DNA of 64,000 bases from assembly GCA_965277615.1 (NCBI GenBank), contig CBDIDG010000004.1, positions 62,001-126,000 on the forward strand. The letters are read 5' to 3'. This document shows positions 8,537-17,861 of this stretch, in pieces. Within the stretch, counting starts at the first letter, position 1. Each line of letters starts with the position of its first letter. The notes below the pieces were generated by a model. That model did no database searches. It was not told where the DNA came from and was given only the letters and a program-made list of their open reading frames with translations. A program made the translations under genes and the position numbers. This stretch comes from Bog-532 sp965277615. GTDB taxonomy: Bacteria > Actinomycetota > Actinomycetes > Streptosporangiales > Streptosporangiaceae.

Positions 8537-9059
8537 TAAGCACCCTTTCGAGCAGATTGAGATCCGGCCGGCCCTCGGCATCCTCCCGCTGGTGGATGCG
8601 CACCAGGCCATCGGCCCCCATATCCGCGATGAGAATCCTAGCCACGCCGAGCGGCAGCCGCAGGACAGCGGAGATTTCCGCCACAGATCGCCAGTCCCGG
8701 CAGAATTGCAAGATGGCCTGGCATTCAGGCGCGAGTACGGATAGATCACGCGGCTCGTACACCGTCGCCGTGACCAGAGCTTCAACCTGAAGCTGATAAC
8801 GCGGCTGAGTCCGGCCGCCGGTGACCGTGTACGGCCGGACCAGGCGGCCTACAGCCTCTTCTTCGCTGGAACGCGATCCCCCGCCGCGGCGTCCCTGTCC
8901 GGCGTCCCACGACCCGGGGGGGCGCCCGCCCTCCCACGACGCGTTCGAACCTTGGTTCCACGAACCGGACCGCTCATCCCACGGACCTGACCGGCTATCC
9001 CACGTCCGGGCGGCACCAGGTGGAAGCGGGCGGTCGTCACCTCTCGGCGGGCCCGCCAC
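8517..9059 (-). CDS. DUF742 protein (CvnC-like)
   Basis: 180 aa from a GTG at 9059 with GGAGG just upstream, 12 nt after the Roadblock stop. The first ~65 residues are disordered and rich in Trp, Gly and Arg (WDSRSGPWDERSGSW). Residues 70-180 are DUF742, starting RLVRPYTVTGGRT with a winged-helix-like core (RSVAEISAVLRLPLGVARILIADM). It is the third component of the conservon. Molecular role is unsettled; a regulatory interaction with the GTPase is assumed from the conserved gene order. Confidence 0.9.
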   Translation of the reverse strand: MAGPPRGDDRPLPPGAARTWDSRSGPWDERSGSWNQGSNASWEGGRPPGSWDAGQGRRGGGSRSSEEEAVGRLVRPYTVTGGRTQPRYQLQVEALVTATVYEPRDLSVLAPECQAILQFCRDWRSVAEISAVLRLPLGVARILIADMGADGLVRIHQREDAEGRPDLNLLERVLSGLRKI

Positions 9060-9071
9060 CGTGTCCTCCGG

Positions 9072-9506
9072 TCATCGTCTGCCGTCCCCAGGAATGGAAG
9101 CTTGCATCATGCCGCGAGTGGCCGGCGTGAGGACCCGGCCGGCCCGCTCCACCAGCAACGTCATCTCGTAGGCGACCAGGCCCAGGTCGCAGGTGGATGC
9201 GGCCAGGACCGCGAGGCTGGAGCCGTTGCTGATGGCCATGATGACCAGGACCCCGCGCTGCATCTCCACCACGGTCTGGACGACCGCGCCGCCCTCGAAG
9301 ACGCGCGAGGCGCCCTGAGTCAGGCTGGTCAGGCCGGAGGTGACGGCGGCGAGCTGGTCGGCTCGTTCCTGCGGGAACCCGGCCGAGAACGCGAGCGGCA
9401 GCCCGTCGGAGGACACCACGACCGCGTGCGCGACGTCGGGGACCCGCTCGACGAAGTTGGTGATCAGCCAGCCCAGGTCCTGCGTCGGTCGACCCGGAGT
9501 GCTCAC
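9072..9506 (-). CDS. Roadblock/LC7 domain protein (CvnB-like)
   Basis: 144 aa from a GTG preceded by GGGGGAG. A single Roadblock/LC7 fold spans the protein (DLGWLITNFVERVPDVAHAV, SSDGLPLAFS, LVIMAISNGSSLAVLA). In known systems (MglB-like) these proteins act as GTPase-activating partners of small GTPases, here the product at 7934-8536. It lies 85 nt after the kinase gene in one transcript direction. Confidence 0.92.
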   Translation of the reverse strand: MSTPGRPTQDLGWLITNFVERVPDVAHAVVVSSDGLPLAFSAGFPQERADQLAAVTSGLTSLTQGASRVFEGGAVVQTVVEMQRGVLVIMAISNGSSLAVLAASTCDLGLVAYEMTLLVERAGRVLTPATRGMMQASIPGDGRR

Positions 9507-9591
9507 TGGTCTCCCCCTAGCCGCCCGGCTGCCCGGGCTTTGCCCTGCGGTCTCTTTCTGTCTAGCACGATATGCCGTTCATGCGGGGATC

Positions 9592-12500
9592 TCATCCGTC
9601 CTGTGGCTCCTCGGTCTTAGGTGCAGCTGCACGTGCTTCGCGCACGCCCCGCTGGAAACTGGCCAGCCTGCTACGGACTTCGTCTGCCGAACGAGAGGGT
9701 CCTGCGCCGCTGTCGTCGGCAGCCGCGGCCGGCTCGCCCACCGATCCGGGGACGAGGTTGGCCCGCGGCACCCGGCGCGGGAGCCCAGCAGTAGTGGTGG
9801 TACCGGTGCTCGGCGCGGCCACGGTCTCGGCCGCGCGCCAGCCCTCGTCCGCGGGCGAGGACCAGGCCGGCTCGGCGGCGGTCTCGCCACCTTGAGCCGG
9901 TACCTGCGTGGTGGCGTGCGTCGTGCCGCTGCGGCGGAACCAGTCGGACTCGAGCGAGTCGAAGATCGGCAGCCGCTGCTGGTGCCCGTTCTCGGGCGGG
10001 GCAGGCACCTGCACGCCGTTGTCGGCGCCGTTAGTGCCGTTGGTGCCGTTGGGCCCGCTGAGGCCGTTCCCGGGCCGGGGCGGGATGACCGGGGACGGCC
10101 CGGTCCCGCTGGAGCCACCGCGATTCGCCCCGGATGGGGCGCCGAACCCGCCGAACGACCCGGTCTGGGGGGCGAACCCGCCGGTGCCGGACGCGCCGAA
10201 CCCGTTGGACGGCGCGTCGGCCGCCGACGCCTGCGGCGGCACCAGATCGGGCGGGCTGGGAGGTGCGGGCGGGGAGCTGAAGCCCCGGGCCGCACCGCCG
10301 GTCCGGGTGGGCAGCGGCTGCGGGCCACTGCCTTCGCGGGGCTGCGGGCTGGTGGTGGGGGGCGAGAACCGCGGGATCCGGGCGGCTGCGGCGGCGGCCG
10401 CGGCCCCGCCGGGCTGACTGTAACCGGCTCCAGCCTGGCGCGTGGGCAGCGCGGCCGGGGTGCCGGCCGGGGGGGCCGACAGCGACGGGGCAGGACCGTA
10501 GTCCTCGACCCCGAACGGGCGCAGCCGGCCCAGGGGCGCGCCTTCCTGCTGGGCCACCGTGTCGGGTAGCCAGACCAGTGCGGTCAGGCCGCCCGACGAG
10601 GCGTGCCGCAGCCGGACCCGGACGCCGTGCCGGGCCGCGAGGCGGCCGACCACGAACAGGCCCATGCGCCGGGACACGCCGACGTCGACGACGGGCGGGT
10701 TGTCCAGCCGCCAGTTGGCGTGCCCCATCTCCTGGTCGGAGATGCCGACCCCGCCGTCGGTGACGTCGAGCAGCACGCCACCGGTGGTCAGCGGCTGCCC
10801 GGACACGTACACCTGGCTGTCCTCGGGCGAGAACGTGGTCGCGTTCTCCACCAGCTCGGCCACGAGGTGCACGACGTCGTTGACGGCCTGGCCGACAACG
10901 GTGATGCCGGGCTGGACGTTGAGCACGACCCGTTCGTACTGCTCGATCTCGGAGATGGCCGCCCGCAGCACGTCGACCAGCGGGACCCCCTGACTCCACC
11001 GCCGCGAGGCCTCGTGGCCCGCCAGGACCAGCAGGTTCTCCGAGTTGCGGCGCATACGGGTGGCCAGGTGGTCCAGCCGGAACAGGCTGCTGAGCCGGTT
11101 CGAGTCCTGCTCGCCCTGCTCCAGCGAGTCGATCAGCGAGATCTGCCGCTCGATCAGGGACTGGCTACGGCGGGACAGGTTGACGAACATCGCGTTCAGG
11201 TTGCCGCGCAGCAGCGCTTCGTCGGCGGCCAGCCGCACCGCCTCGCGGTGAACCTGGTCGAAGGCCCGCGCGACTTCACCGATCTCGTCGGTGGAGGACA
11301 CCCCGATCGGCTCGATCTCGACGCTCTCGTCCGAGCCCTCGGTCTCACTGAGGCGGCGCACCATGTCCGGCAGCCGGGTACCGGCGATGTCGAGCGCGTC
11401 CTCCCGCAGGCGGCGCAGCGGCCGGATCATCGAGCGGGCGACGAGCGTGGTCACCAGCAGGACCAGGATCAGCAGAACCAGCGTGATGATGCTGATGATG
11501 ACCGCGGACCGAGTGGCTGAGGTCTCCAGCGTGTTGCTGCGGGTGTTGATGTTGTTCATCAACGTGTTTTCCACCGAGCGCATCTTGCCCAGGGTGGACG
11601 TCATGTTGCTGTACCAGGTGTTGGCCGCGGACGTCCCGGTGCTGCCAATGCTGGCCACGTTGTTCTGGCTGGTGGAGACGGCCAGCGACTCTTCGAAGGC
11701 GGCCTCGTCGACCGGGGTGCCGCTGACCGTGTTCTGGAACAGCTGCTGCTGCGACAGGGACGCCGCGCTGGTGAAGTCGGCCTCGTCCGCGGCCTGCTGG
11801 GCCTGCTCGTTCTGCAGGTCACTCAGACCCTGGGGCGGGAACTGCTTGGCCAGGAGGGCCCCGAACAGCGTGGCACGCTGGGCCGACGCCTGGTCCTCGG
11901 CCCGGGCCAGCGCGGTGAGCACGAGAACGTCGTTGGCCAGCTGCGTGTCGCTGGTGCCGCCGCCGGAGAGGCTGGTGAACGTGAGCAGCGTGTCGATCGA
12001 GTTCGTGTAGTCCTGGATCATCGGCTCGGTCGGGATCTTGCTCGTCTCGGCGGCGGCGCGCAGCTGCGGCAGGTCGCTGATCCGGGCCAGCACCCCGTTG
12101 AGGGCCTGGCGGATGGCCGAAGAGTAGGTGTTGCCGATGCTGCTGGCCAGCCCGGTGACCTGCTGGGCTGCCTCGTCGGTGGCGGACTGCTGGTTGGTGA
12201 GCTGGATGTGCAGGGGGGCGTTGCCGTTCGGCTGGCCCGCGGCGATGTAACCAGCCGTGAGGTCCCGCTCGTCTTCCATATTCTGGGCCAGCCGGACCAC
12301 GTCCGCGTTAAGCAGGGCCACCTGCTGGGTCCGCTTGTCGGCCAGCGCGCTGGTGGCGCCCGAGCTGATGCGCAGGCCGCCGAGGATCACGGCGGCCAGG
12401 GTCGGGACCACGATGAGGGCCAGGATCCGCCAGCGGACCCGCCAGTTGCTCAGGGCCAGCCGGGAGCCCGAGCGCGGTGCTGCGGCGCGCGGAGTCTCGT

Positions 12501-12651
12501 CCACGTCACCGGGGGCAGGCGCACCGGGAGGGGCTCCGGGCGCGGTCAGCGTGGCCGTGCCTCCGTTTCCATCCCCCACGGTCCCAGCGCCGCCGGCCAC
12601 GTGGGTCCCGTTGGTCACGGGTCCCTCGCTGCCGTCGCGCTCGCCGGTCAC
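9592..12651 (-). CDS. Conservon sensor histidine-kinase-like protein with nitrate-sensing-type extracellular domain (CvnA-like)
   Basis: 1019 aa from a GTG at 12651 behind GGAG; another GTG 15 nt upstream lacks such a site. Order: disordered N-tail, TM1 about 75-93, alpha-helical extracellular region about 94-382 of the NIT (nitrate/nitrite-sensing) type, TM2 about 383-406, HAMP, a region with LDHL (His528), a GHKL ATPase with N-box Glu599/Asn603 (AELVENATTFSPED) and DGGVGIS at 632, then ~320 residues of Pro/Gly-rich tail. It is the probable input component of the conservon and reads divergently from a nitrate/sulfonate-type ABC importer. Ligand unproven. Confidence 0.9.
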   Translation of the reverse strand: MTGERDGSEGPVTNGTHVAGGAGTVGDGNGGTATLTAPGAPPGAPAPGDVDETPRAAAPRSGSRLALSNWRVRWRILALIVVPTLAAVILGGLRISSGATSALADKRTQQVALLNADVVRLAQNMEDERDLTAGYIAAGQPNGNAPLHIQLTNQQSATDEAAQQVTGLASSIGNTYSSAIRQALNGVLARISDLPQLRAAAETSKIPTEPMIQDYTNSIDTLLTFTSLSGGGTSDTQLANDVLVLTALARAEDQASAQRATLFGALLAKQFPPQGLSDLQNEQAQQAADEADFTSAASLSQQQLFQNTVSGTPVDEAAFEESLAVSTSQNNVASIGSTGTSAANTWYSNMTSTLGKMRSVENTLMNNINTRSNTLETSATRSAVIISIITLVLLILVLLVTTLVARSMIRPLRRLREDALDIAGTRLPDMVRRLSETEGSDESVEIEPIGVSSTDEIGEVARAFDQVHREAVRLAADEALLRGNLNAMFVNLSRRSQSLIERQISLIDSLEQGEQDSNRLSSLFRLDHLATRMRRNSENLLVLAGHEASRRWSQGVPLVDVLRAAISEIEQYERVVLNVQPGITVVGQAVNDVVHLVAELVENATTFSPEDSQVYVSGQPLTTGGVLLDVTDGGVGISDQEMGHANWRLDNPPVVDVGVSRRMGLFVVGRLAARHGVRVRLRHASSGGLTALVWLPDTVAQQEGAPLGRLRPFGVEDYGPAPSLSAPPAGTPAALPTRQAGAGYSQPGGAAAAAAAARIPRFSPPTTSPQPREGSGPQPLPTRTGGAARGFSSPPAPPSPPDLVPPQASAADAPSNGFGASGTGGFAPQTGSFGGFGAPSGANRGGSSGTGPSPVIPPRPGNGLSGPNGTNGTNGADNGVQVPAPPENGHQQRLPIFDSLESDWFRRSGTTHATTQVPAQGGETAAEPAWSSPADEGWRAAETVAAPSTGTTTTAGLPRRVPRANLVPGSVGEPAAAADDSGAGPSRSADEVRSRLASFQRGVREARAAAPKTEEPQDG

Positions 12652-13780
12652 CGGTCTCCTACGCACAGCCTTCGCACCTCACACGAGCAGGGATTCCGAG
12701 GACAGCCTTCGGGCCTCCGTGGCAGAAGCCGCACAACATCGCAACCCTCTTTCCCAAGCAGCTTTCCCGAGCAAACGTTCACCGCGGTCCGCTCACCGCG
12801 CTGTTCACCGCAAGGCCGACGACTTCCGGACGACCAAGGCAACTCTGACGTCTGAGTCGCAAAACGGGTAAGGACATATAATCATCTTCCTGTGGCGACC
12901 CATGGCGTAATCGCCAGTAATTTTGTCCGGGGTTGCGGTAGATGGCACCCCCCGGCGAGGGCGTCGGCCGACTGAGGACCCAGGGTGGCCGGTGATCAGC
13001 GCCGTTACCGGTTCCCGGCCCGGCGAGCCTCGCGTCACACTGCGTTACTACCCCCTCGACCTGCGACTATGCCCCCTGCACCGGGCCGCGTGATCGTGGT
13101 CACGTCACGTAATGATAACTACCGGCAATCGGTGACGAACCGGCAGCGACGGCATCGGGGCGGTGCCAGGGCGGCGGCCGGAATACGGAAGTAATGCGGC
13201 CGGGCACAGGACCGGTAAAGTCACGGTGCGTAGAGGAGTTGACACCGGTCGTTAATTAAAAGGGTCTGCTGGCCGGCGGAGCGTGAAATTGCCGCCGGGA
13301 GATGCGCCCACCGGGAGACCGGCGCGGTGGCCGCCACGGCAAATTACATCGCTGTAGCCGTATTTAACGCGGCCCGCAGAACTGATGGCGCAAATTTACC
13401 TTTCCCTTGGCCGCCGATCAGCGGCCCGTAACGGGGCACCATCCTCGGCAGTCACCGGCACCCGGCGACCGGCAACGACGCACCAGGCGCAACCGGCCGC
13501 CCGGCCACACCGGCAAGCTCAGACGGCCGGTGACGGAACCGCGACCCGGACCTAAACCCGGGGCAATCGGCCGGACACGGCGGCTTCCGGACGGGACCTG
13601 GGCCGGGCCATGGACGACCTGACCTGGAACGATGCCTGGATTGTCGATGCTGTCCGAATCGCCCTCCCACCTCTCGCCGCACTGATACGGTTAGCAACTG
13701 GCTGCGTCGAGTTGTGCCTGTTTGAGGCAGGGCCTCCGATTTAGCGTCCCCGATAGTTGTCCGATGGCTGAAGGAGCACA
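12652..13780. other. 1.1-kb divergent intergenic region between conservon and ABC importer
   Basis: No convincing gene is seen; frames here lack start signals and known domains. It should hold the promoters of the conservon (minus) and the importer (plus). Visible small elements: an inverted repeat TGGCG-TAAT-CGCCA at 12903-12916, and GATAACTACCGG near 13111 whose near reverse complement (CCGATAGTTGTC) lies just before the first binding-protein gene near 13749. Their regulatory use is a guess. Confidence 0.5.
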
Positions 13781-14773
13781 ATGAGGTTCACCCGGGCCGG
13801 GCGGGCATCACTCGCCGCCGCCGGCGGTCTCGCGGTGGCGGTGCTCGCCGCCGCCTGCACCAGCTCCCAGACAGGCACCAGCGCCACCACGGCCTCGGCC
13901 CACCTGGAGAAGACCAACCTCATCGTCGGCTCGCTGCCGGTGGTGGACACCGCCGGGCTGTTCCTGGCCCAGCAGAACGGCTACTTCAAGCAGGCCGGGC
14001 TGAACGTCACGATCAAGCCGATCATCGCTACCCCGCAGGCCATTCCGGACATGCAGAAGGGCACCGTCGACATCGTCGCCGGGGCCAACTACGTGTCGTT
14101 CTTCCAGGCCGACGAAGTCAAGCACCTGGACCTGAAGGTGCTGGCGGACGGGGAGTCCTGCTCGACCGACACGTTCGAGGTGCTGTCCCTGCCTAAGTAC
14201 GGCATCAAGAGCGCGAAGGACCTGGCCCACAAGCGGATCGCGGTCAACACGCCGAACAACATCCAGACCCTGCTGACCAACACCGCGCTGCAGACCGCCG
14301 GAGTCAGTTCCAGCTCGGTGACGTACGTGCCGATCGCGTTCCCGAAGATGGGCGCGGCCCTGGCCAGCCACGAGGTCGACGCGATCAGCGCGGTCGAGCC
14401 GTTCATCACCGAAAACGAACTGAAGTACGGCGCGCAGCCGGTCATGTCGACCTGCACCGGGCCGACCGCGAACTTCCCGATCTCCGGCTACTTCGCCACC
14501 TCGGCGTTCGTGCAGAAGTACCCGAACACGGCGCGCGCGTTCGCCCGGGCCATCGACCGCGGGCAGGCCCTGGCCGACTCGAGCCGGTCCGACGTCGAAG
14601 AGATCATGCCGAACTACATCAAAGGCCTGAGCCCCAACCAGGCCGCGGTGGTCAACCTGGGGCAGTTCCCGACCTCGATCGACCAGACGCACTTGCAGCG
14701 GGTGGCCAGCGCGATGGCGAGCGGCCATCTGGTCCCGGCCAATTTCTCGGTTGCGCCGTTGCTGTTCCACTGA
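13781..14773 (+). CDS. ABC transporter substrate-binding lipoprotein 1 (NMT1/SsuA/NrtA type)
   Basis: 330 aa, ATG behind GAAGGAG. The signal peptide ends in a lipobox (LAAAC, Cys26), so it is a lipid-anchored extracellular binding protein. The fold is of the nitrate/sulfonate/taurine/pyrimidine-precursor group: LPVVDTAGLFLAQQNGYFKQ, then AIPDMQKGTVDIVAGANY and DAISAVEPF. It feeds the permeases at 16171-17828. It is a close paralogue of the next gene. Substrate unknown; sulfonate, nitrate or a thiamine-precursor pyrimidine are all possible. Confidence 0.85.
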   Translation: MRFTRAGRASLAAAGGLAVAVLAAACTSSQTGTSATTASAHLEKTNLIVGSLPVVDTAGLFLAQQNGYFKQAGLNVTIKPIIATPQAIPDMQKGTVDIVAGANYVSFFQADEVKHLDLKVLADGESCSTDTFEVLSLPKYGIKSAKDLAHKRIAVNTPNNIQTLLTNTALQTAGVSSSSVTYVPIAFPKMGAALASHEVDAISAVEPFITENELKYGAQPVMSTCTGPTANFPISGYFATSAFVQKYPNTARAFARAIDRGQALADSSRSDVEEIMPNYIKGLSPNQAAVVNLGQFPTSIDQTHLQRVASAMASGHLVPANFSVAPLLFH

Positions 14774-15149
14774 TGGGACGTTACTTTCACGTAAAAAGTG
14801 CGGGGCACAAACAATTTCGCCAGGCGGCCGCGCCACGCTGGATTCTGCGTGGCCGAGTCATAGCCGGTTATAACTACACTTTGTTATATATAAATTACTA
14901 CTGGTTATTCATGCAGGCAACGCAGAACCTTTCGCTAACGATGCCCATCCCCGGTAACGAGGCAATGTGCACATGCGGTAAGACTTATGACGCGCCATCG
15001 GACTGTTCATTGGACCGCCCGCATTCCGCGGGGCGGCAATGGGAGGGGCTGCATTGGCGCGGGGGGCCAGCTTTAACGCCGGCCGCTGGCCGCCGGCGCC
15101 AATTGACCATGCAACGGCTTCTCCGCCGTTATCCACGTTAGGAGCGTCA
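14774..15149. other. 376-bp spacer between the two binding-protein genes, AT-rich island plus hairpins
   Basis: No gene is seen. It contains an AT-rich stretch (about 14868-14910, TTATAACTACAC, TTATATATAAATTAC) unusual for this GC-rich DNA, then two possible RNA hairpins: CCGCCC/GGGCGG at 15015-15036 and GGCCAGC/GCTGGCC at 15065-15091. A second promoter and a 5' leader for binding protein 2 are likely, so the two binding proteins may be expressed separately. Confidence 0.5.
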
Positions 15150-16157
15150 ATGAGGTCTCCACGCCTCGGCCGGATCACCGTCACGGCCACGGCAGGACTG
15201 GCCGTCGGGCTGCTGGCCGTCGGCTGCAGCAGTTCGGGGTCGTCGGGCTCAACCAGTTCGGGGTCGTCGGCGTCGCCGTCGTCGGCCAAGCTCGAGCAGT
15301 CGTCGATCACGGTCGGCGCGCTCCCGGTCGTCGACAGCGCCGGCCTGTACCTGGCCAACAAGCTCGGGTACTTCAAGCAGGAAGGCCTGACGGTCAAGAT
15401 TGCCCCGGTGACCCAGAGCACGCAGGCCATCCCGGACATGCTGCACGGCACCATCGCCATCATCGGCGGCGCAAACTACGTCTCGTTCATCGAGGCCCAG
15501 GCCAAGGGCACGGCCCAGTTCAAGGTGGTCGCCGAGGGCGTGACCTGTAAGCCCAATACCTTCGGGGTAGCCGTGCTGCCGTCGTCCGGCATCACCACGC
15601 CCGCGGATCTGGCGGGCAAGACCATCGCGGTCAACCTGACCAACAACATCCAGACCCTGACCCTCAACGCGGTACTGAAGGCCGACGGGGTGGACCCGTC
15701 TAAGGTCAAGTACGTGGTGATCCCGTTCCCGAACATGGTCACCGCGCTCAAGGCCAAGCAGGTCGACGCGATCAGCGCGGTGGAGCCGTTCCTCGGTGGC
15801 GCGCTGGGCGCCGACGGAGCCAAGGAGGTCGTCTCTTCCTGTGACGGCCCGACGGCCAACATGCCCATGTCCGGGTACATCGCCACCTCAAGCTGGGCGC
15901 AGCAGAACCCGAACACCGCCAAGGCCTTCCAGACCGCGCTGCTCAAGGCCCAGGCCTACGCGGAGGCGAACCCGTCCGCGGTCAAGGCGATCCTGCCGAC
16001 GTACACCAAGGTCACCGCGGCCCAGGCTGCCAAGCTCCCGCTCAACACCTACCCGAGCACGCTGGACCCGGCGGAGATCACCAAGGTTCTCACCCTGATG
16101 AAGAGCGGCGGCCTGGCCACCGGCTCGGCCACGGCGAGCACGCTGCTGTTCAAGTAA
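15150..16157 (+). CDS. ABC transporter substrate-binding lipoprotein 2 (NMT1/SsuA/NrtA type)
   Basis: 335 aa from the ATG at 15150 behind TAGGAG; a longer frame upstream has no ribosome site and would bury the signal peptide. Lipobox LAVGC gives Cys26, followed by a Ser/Gly linker. The same motifs as binding protein 1 recur (LPVVDSAGLYLANKLGYFKQ, AIPDMLHGTIAIIGGANY, DAISAVEPF), so the pair arose by duplication. Duplicated receptors sharing one permease usually differ in ligand or affinity. It lies 13 nt before the permease gene. Confidence 0.87.
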   Translation: MRSPRLGRITVTATAGLAVGLLAVGCSSSGSSGSTSSGSSASPSSAKLEQSSITVGALPVVDSAGLYLANKLGYFKQEGLTVKIAPVTQSTQAIPDMLHGTIAIIGGANYVSFIEAQAKGTAQFKVVAEGVTCKPNTFGVAVLPSSGITTPADLAGKTIAVNLTNNIQTLTLNAVLKADGVDPSKVKYVVIPFPNMVTALKAKQVDAISAVEPFLGGALGADGAKEVVSSCDGPTANMPMSGYIATSSWAQQNPNTAKAFQTALLKAQAYAEANPSAVKAILPTYTKVTAAQAAKLPLNTYPSTLDPAEITKVLTLMKSGGLATGSATASTLLFK

Positions 16158-16170
16158 GTAAGGCAACTGT

Positions 16171-17028
16171 GTGACTGCTTCGAGCACTACCGCTGACGCG
16201 CCGCGCTCGCACGCCGCGCCCGCGTCACCGGCCCGGAAGGCCCGCGCCGCCCGCTGGCGGCGCGGGCTGACCGGGGTGATCGTGTTCCTGGTCATCGCCG
16301 AGCTGCTCGGCGTGACCGGGATCATCCCCACGTCGGTGCTGCCGCTCACCTCGACCGTCCTGGGCCACGTGTTCACGCTGCTCGGCAACGGGCGGTTCCT
16401 GGCCGACCTGGGCGCCACGATCGAGGCCTGGGCCGTAGGCCTGGCCATCACCATCGTCATCGGGGTCCCGCTCGGCGTGCTGCTGGGCAGCGTGCCCGGC
16501 GTCCGGGTGGCCGCCCGCGCGGTGGTCGAGTTTCTCCGGCCGATTCCTTCTGTCGCGCTGATCCTGCTGGTCAGCCTCTGGCTCGGGCCCGGGCTGAAGA
16601 TGTCGGTCACGCTGATCGTCTACGGCGCGATCTGGCCGATCCTCTACAACACGATCGCGGGCCTGGACGACGTGGACCCGGTGGCCAAGGAGACCAACCG
16701 CGCGTTCGGGTTCTCCGCGCTGGCCACGATCCGGATGGTGTCGCTGCCCAGCGCGGCCCCGTTCATCGCCACCGGCATCCGGCTGGCCTCGTCGGTAGCG
16801 ATCATCCTGGACATCGGCGCGGGCTACATCACCGGCCGCATCAACGGGCCGGGGCTCGGCGCGTTCATCGCGGACTACAGCTCGGGCGCGGGCAACCTGG
16901 CCATCATCCTGGCCGCGACGGTCTGGGCCGGCATCTTGGGCCTGGTCCTGGACCGCGCGATCGTGTGGGCCGAGCACCGTCTGCTGCGCTGGAATTACCT
17001 GCGCCTGGTGGGAGCGGGTGCCGCATGA
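16171..17028 (+). CDS. ABC transporter permease 1 (SsuC/TauC-like)
   Basis: 285 aa from a GTG at 16171 with AAGG upstream. Basic N-tail, then about six membrane segments (GVIVFLVIAELLGVTGI, AVGLAITIVIGVPLGVLLG, VALILLVSLWLG and others). The cytoplasmic coupling loop is KETNRAFGFSALATIRMVSLPSAAP, the EAA-like motif that docks on the ATPase. Its stop overlaps the next permease ATG by 4 nt, so the two probably form a heterodimeric channel. Confidence 0.88.
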   Translation: MTASSTTADAPRSHAAPASPARKARAARWRRGLTGVIVFLVIAELLGVTGIIPTSVLPLTSTVLGHVFTLLGNGRFLADLGATIEAWAVGLAITIVIGVPLGVLLGSVPGVRVAARAVVEFLRPIPSVALILLVSLWLGPGLKMSVTLIVYGAIWPILYNTIAGLDDVDPVAKETNRAFGFSALATIRMVSLPSAAPFIATGIRLASSVAIILDIGAGYITGRINGPGLGAFIADYSSGAGNLAIILAATVWAGILGLVLDRAIVWAEHRLLRWNYLRLVGAGAA

Positions 17029-17828
17029 GCGTGATGAAGGTAGTGCGGGGACTGTCGCGCTGGGTGGTGCTGGTGGTGGGCGTGCTCCTGTGGCAGCTAT
17101 GGGCGTCCAGCGCCCACAGCCCGTTCTTCCCGCCGCCGTCGACGATCCTGGACCGGATGTACCACTTGTGGTTCTCCGGTCCGGCCTCGCACGTGTTCTT
17201 CACGCCCAACGCGACCGGCAACCTGCTGCCCAGCATCTGGCGGACGCTGGCCGGGCTGGCCATCGCCACCGTGATCGGGGTGCCGCTGGGGATAGCCATC
17301 GGCCGGTCCCGGGCGGTATCGGAGTACCTGGAGCCGCTGCTGCAGTTCGGGCGGGCGCTGCCGGTGGTCACGCTGGCCCCGGTGTTCCTCGTCCTGTTCA
17401 AGATCGGCAACCAGATGGAGGTGGCCACGATCGCGTTCGGCACCGTGTGGCCCATCCTGCTCAACACCATCGACGGGGCCAGCTCGGTCGACCCGGTGCA
17501 GGTGGAGACGGCCGACGCGCTCCGGCTCAGCCGGACCGAGCGGCTGACCCAGGTGATCATCCCGTCGGCGCTGCCGAAGATCTTCACCGGGTTCCGGCTC
17601 AGCCTGTCGCTGGCCCTGATCCTGATGGTGTTCTCGGAGCTGGTCGGCAGCAGCAACGGCATCGGCTACGAAATGCTCAACGCCCAGAACTCCTTCGACA
17701 TCGTCGAGCTGTGGTGCACGATCGTGCTGCTCGGCATCCTCGGATACCTGCTCAACGCGATTCTGAACGGCGTACAGCGGCAGCTGCTGGCCTGGCACCG
17801 GGGTGCCCGCCAGGTGGAGGCTGTGTAA
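17025..17828 (+). CDS. ABC transporter permease 2 (SsuC/TauC-like)
   Basis: 267 aa from the ATG at 17025 (ATGA overlap). Six predicted membrane helices with the binding-protein-dependent permease core (ATVIGVPLGIAIGRSRAVSE, LPVVTLAPVFLVLFKIG) and an EAA-type loop (ETADALRLSRTERLTQVIIP). It is related to but clearly diverged from permease 1. It forms the importer with the two lipoproteins and the ATPase that follows. Confidence 0.88.
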   Translation: MSVMKVVRGLSRWVVLVVGVLLWQLWASSAHSPFFPPPSTILDRMYHLWFSGPASHVFFTPNATGNLLPSIWRTLAGLAIATVIGVPLGIAIGRSRAVSEYLEPLLQFGRALPVVTLAPVFLVLFKIGNQMEVATIAFGTVWPILLNTIDGASSVDPVQVETADALRLSRTERLTQVIIPSALPKIFTGFRLSLSLALILMVFSELVGSSNGIGYEMLNAQNSFDIVELWCTIVLLGILGYLLNAILNGVQRQLLAWHRGARQVEAV

Positions 17829-17861
17829 TGGAAGACCTCAGCGGAGGGATGCGGACACGAC

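Noticed and set aside
13239..13260. Sigma-70-like promoter TTGACA followed by TTAATTAA
   Set aside because: Spacing between the two elements is only about 8 bp, too short for a standard promoter, and the start of transcription is unknown.
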